A DNA stretch of 64,000 nt, taken from contig NZ_LWHJ01000011.1 in assembly GCF_001652725.1 (NCBI RefSeq), positions 310,001 through 374,000 of the forward strand, in the 5' to 3' direction. The DNA is from Pedobacter psychrophilus. Lineage in GTDB: Bacteria > Bacteroidota > Bacteroidia > Sphingobacteriales > Sphingobacteriaceae. Shown here piece after piece: positions 62,701-64,000 of this stretch (position 1 is its first letter; each line of letters starts with the position of its first letter). A model generated the notes under the pieces. The model was not told the DNA's origin. It was given only the letters and a program-made list of their open reading frames with translations, and ran no database searches. The position numbers and the translations under genes were made by a program.

Positions 62701-63511
62701 GAAATAAATAATCCAAACCTGTAAAATAACCTCCGTGTTTACCATTAGAAAATAAAGGATGATGTTGAGTGAAAACGATATTTTTACCTTTATTTCTAAT
62801 TAAAATATCTTTTATCTGAGCAATAAGTTGATCCTCGTTTTCTACTGAACAACCTTGTTCATACCTGTCAGACCGGCTAAAGCTGCTTAACCACCATTCG
62901 CTATCTATGGCAATAATTACCAAATTATTGTTCATTTGTATTTCTATTGGACCTGCGCAACCATTACTTGGTAAAAACACATCTGCACTATCCAAATAAT
63001 TTTCTATAAATTCTTCTTCTCTCTTAACTGCTTCAAGTCCGCCAGGGTGGCTTTTGTTCCAATCATGATTACCAGGAATAAAGATTTTTTTACCTTTAAA
63101 ATCCTTTACAATTTTCATTTGTTCGGTAATGTATTTTTCCTTCAATTCTCGGTCAAATGCACCAGGTTCTGGCATTCCATGTTCGTAAATATTATCTCCC
63201 ATAAAAATAACAGCATCTTTAGCACTCGAGGTGATTTTTAATGTAGTATCTGCTTTGTTTTTGGAGATAATTGTATCAGTCTGATACATTTGAGATTGTA
63301 ATAATTTTAAAGTTGGTTCTTGTTGATCAACATCAGGTTTACCTGCATCCCCAATTAAAAAGACAGTATAATCTAAAGAAAGTGTATCCGGATTGTTTGC
63401 TTTTTTCCAATCTCTTTCGCTTTTAGCATAAAAAGGTTTATAAGTTGTACAAGAACAATAAAGGAGACCTACTACAGAAAGTGAGATTAGTTTAGTAAAT
63501 TTATTTTGCAT
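59762..63511 (-). CDS. Purple-acid-phosphatase-type metallophosphoesterase fused to a kinase-like module and an outer membrane barrel
   Basis: A 1249-residue protein. The N-terminus (1-30) is a signal with Cys residues near 19-21 that may give lipidation. Residues about 48-400 are a metallophosphoesterase with PAP-type motifs GDAG (54-57), GDNIY (105-109), GNHD (147-150), THHP-like HHP and GHEH (330-333). Residues about 470-760 have a kinase-like pattern: FRTVDKD as a possible ATP-lobe lysine region, LLIGDWDRHEDQWRW with D633, and PRDRDQVF (657-664), resembling the catalytic D and metal-binding D of Fam20C/HipA-like kinases. The last 320 residues are beta-rich and end in FNFGFRI, resembling the Omp85 barrel. 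The surface location is inferred. It overlaps the propeller gene by 11 bases. Confidence 0.8.
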   Translation of the reverse strand: MQNKFTKLISLSVVGLLYCSCTTYKPFYAKSERDWKKANNPDTLSLDYTVFLIGDAGKPDVDQQEPTLKLLQSQMYQTDTIISKNKADTTLKITSSAKDAVIFMGDNIYEHGMPEPGAFDRELKEKYITEQMKIVKDFKGKKIFIPGNHDWNKSHPGGLEAVKREEEFIENYLDSADVFLPSNGCAGPIEIQMNNNLVIIAIDSEWWLSSFSRSDRYEQGCSVENEDQLIAQIKDILIRNKGKNIVFTQHHPLFSNGKHGGYFTGLDYLFPLTLVRDNLYIPLPGLGSLYPLLRQYGLSRQDISNKHYQDLRNKLLAAFNDEKNLVIASGHEHALQLTPYKDIHQVISGAGSKNSALFKGNDALFGHGTKGFARLNYYDNGQCWIEFWEPIKDGSTGKLIYRSPLYSLPAGKKETLAESKENYIDSTKYVAVGDRYKASKSKQKIFGEHYRTVWATPVTIPYLDLTKYTGGLKPLQLGGGNQTTSLRFQGNNKIQYQFRTVDKDPSALLPEGFRPTFADDIVQDQISSAHPFGALAIPGMATAIGVFHTNPELVYMPYSRLLGPYLQEVGGRIGIIEIRPDEDLSAFKEFGYTKNAVSTETMYEKLKEDNDNSVDQKSFLTARLFDLLIGDWDRHEDQWRWAEFENKGKGSVYKPIPRDRDQVFTKFDGLLPKIITKAIPDVQNFGYTIEDPAKLSIAARNLDRRLLNELSYENWMAIAQKMQKQLTDKVIKNSVSKMPKEAYALSGEEIVAKLISRRNQLLDVAKSYYQTLSKEVTVSGSDKHEYLSINRGKDSTQVKMYKIKKEGEIDKEIYDRTFNNNDTRELNFYLLGDSDSLIIKGKSDQPIKLRIVGGDKKDYLADEAENGRTILFDNIKNTFKTASNTEVRKSDKEWVNQYLPDNFNYDKRSPFPTADYMNGKDGPLLGVSYSLKHYGFRKQPYSYDQKFSVVHSLTTKALFAKYNATFYDLLAHKYDLVVKSNYAGPAYIFNFYGIGNDTQNINDDVDFYRVRSETINVATYFQYHISDDIKVGIGPGFDYFRIISYSDPNFLAGQTFNYTNPAKFLSLKSYLNFSFLDDNKMPKTGFKWENKAEYFAEIQGASDKYLRLSTIGSFYATPNGNFPLTVALKLGAMTNIGDYKFYQANTIGNNNYLRGFRSERFSGRSAYFANTELRFPISSFRNYVFTGDFGVYGFYDIAKVQNNFVENRNWHQGFGPGIYLNLFNKLLLTTGYGFTRESKLISFNFGFRI

Positions 63512-64000
63512 CTAATTTTTTTATTTTAATAATGTTACCGGGATTTTTTCCCCCTTCGTTAGAGATATATAATTCTCCTTTACTATTAAAGGCCATTCCC
63601 TCTGGTTGGTTAAAAGCATTTCCGTGAAACGGAATAATTTGTTTAATACTATCGGCAGAAGCCATAACAATTATAATATTGTTGATGGACGAAAGCACAT
63701 ATAAATCTTTTGTGCCGGGTTTAAATGTAATTGCAGTAGGTTTTAAAATCTCGTTTTGATTTTCATTTCCAACAGCTCTCAAAAATCTTTTGGATATTTC
63801 TGTTAGTTTATCGCCCTTAAAATGATTTTGTATGTTTTTTAATTTAATTTGATAAGCAGGTGTTTTATGGAAAATTTTATCTTTTAAAGAAAAGGAATAA
63901 ATGTTTTTTTGTTCATTTTTTTTATCGTCTTTATCAAAATTTTTGTCCTTAACTGATAATAAAATATTGTTTGAATTTGAGTCGTAATTAATACCCTCAA
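63501..64000 (-). CDS. SdiA-regulated domain beta-propeller protein (5' part cut by window edge)
   Basis: The frame stays open from the stop at 63501 to the window edge; the true start lies beyond 64000. The visible part shows EGINYDSNSNNILLSVKDK and QPEGMAFNSKGELYISNEGG, repeats of NHL/SdiA-regulated propellers. Such proteins are typically secreted and found next to phosphatase genes in Bacteroidota. Its stop overlaps the start of the fusion gene, so the two are co-translated. Ligand unknown. Confidence 0.75.
   Translation of the reverse strand, partial: EGINYDSNSNNILLSVKDKNFDKDDKKNEQKNIYSFSLKDKIFHKTPAYQIKLKNIQNHFKGDKLTEISKRFLRAVGNENQNEILKPTAITFKPGTKDLYVLSSINNIIIVMASADSIKQIIPFHGNAFNQPEGMAFNSKGELYISNEGGKNPGNIIKIKKLDAK

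Overview
The window looks like chromosomal DNA of a Bacteroidota bacterium, most likely a Sphingobacteriaceae member close to Pedobacter. I infer this from the low G+C content, the family content (DUF2304, DUF2147, DUF4293, DUF5777, YceI, carboxypeptidase-regulatory-like domains, SdiA-regulated propeller), two proteins with type IX secretion (T9SS) sorting tails, TPR histidine kinases, and promoter sequences of the TTTG / TAnnTTTG type. No rRNA, tRNA, CRISPR array, prophage or insertion sequence was found. Coding density is high and genes lie in short operons on both strands. Several genes start with TTG.

Layout: 1-2.4 kb holds a surface-glycosylation trio (GT2, DUF2304, TMTC-like membrane protein cut by the window edge). 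2.6-9.3 kb holds a carboxypeptidase-regulatory-like protein, a GNAT, a Hint-domain protein, two Tat-exported enzymes (aminotransferase and flavin amine oxidase) and an SDR. 9.5-17 kb holds the MoxR/DUF58/DUF4350/DUF4129/SpoIIM operon with a divergent RDD gene. 17-22.4 kb holds a TetR-controlled tripartite exporter (ABC, HlyD, TolC) whose ATPase domain is degenerate. 22.4-27.8 kb holds an MscS channel, a class III aminotransferase, a small gene plus zeta-type kinase pair, and a radical SAM protein with unusual cysteine spacing. 27.8-32.3 kb is the cell-elongation operon mreC-mreD-mrdA-rodA, without an adjacent mreB. 34-37.9 kb is a tightly coupled GNAT / M20 amidohydrolase / alanine racemase / ornithine-type racemase operon, followed by a palindromic intergenic repeat. 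38-44.6 kb holds an SMR transporter, DUF2130, DUF2892, two T9SS cargo proteins and DUF4293. 44.7-47.2 kb is truA plus a canonical ABC exporter. 47.3-51.1 kb is an ECF sigma cluster: sigma factor, an anti-sigma-like/barrel fusion, YceI, DUF5777 and a Rieske lipoprotein. 51.5-53.7 kb holds a dicarboxylate symporter and sucD. 53.8-59.2 kb has a TPR histidine kinase and a NarL-type response regulator flanking four small exported genes of unknown function. 59.2-64 kb holds an OsmC protein, a 1249-residue phosphatase/kinase-like/outer-membrane-barrel fusion, and a truncated SdiA-regulated propeller gene.

The most unusual items are the three-module outer membrane protein at 59762-63511, the racemase cassette at 34057-37864, the exporter ATPase that has lost nearly all catalytic motifs, the secreted Hint-domain protein, and the zeta-type kinase module. 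Assignments come from reading motifs by eye; no database search was run.
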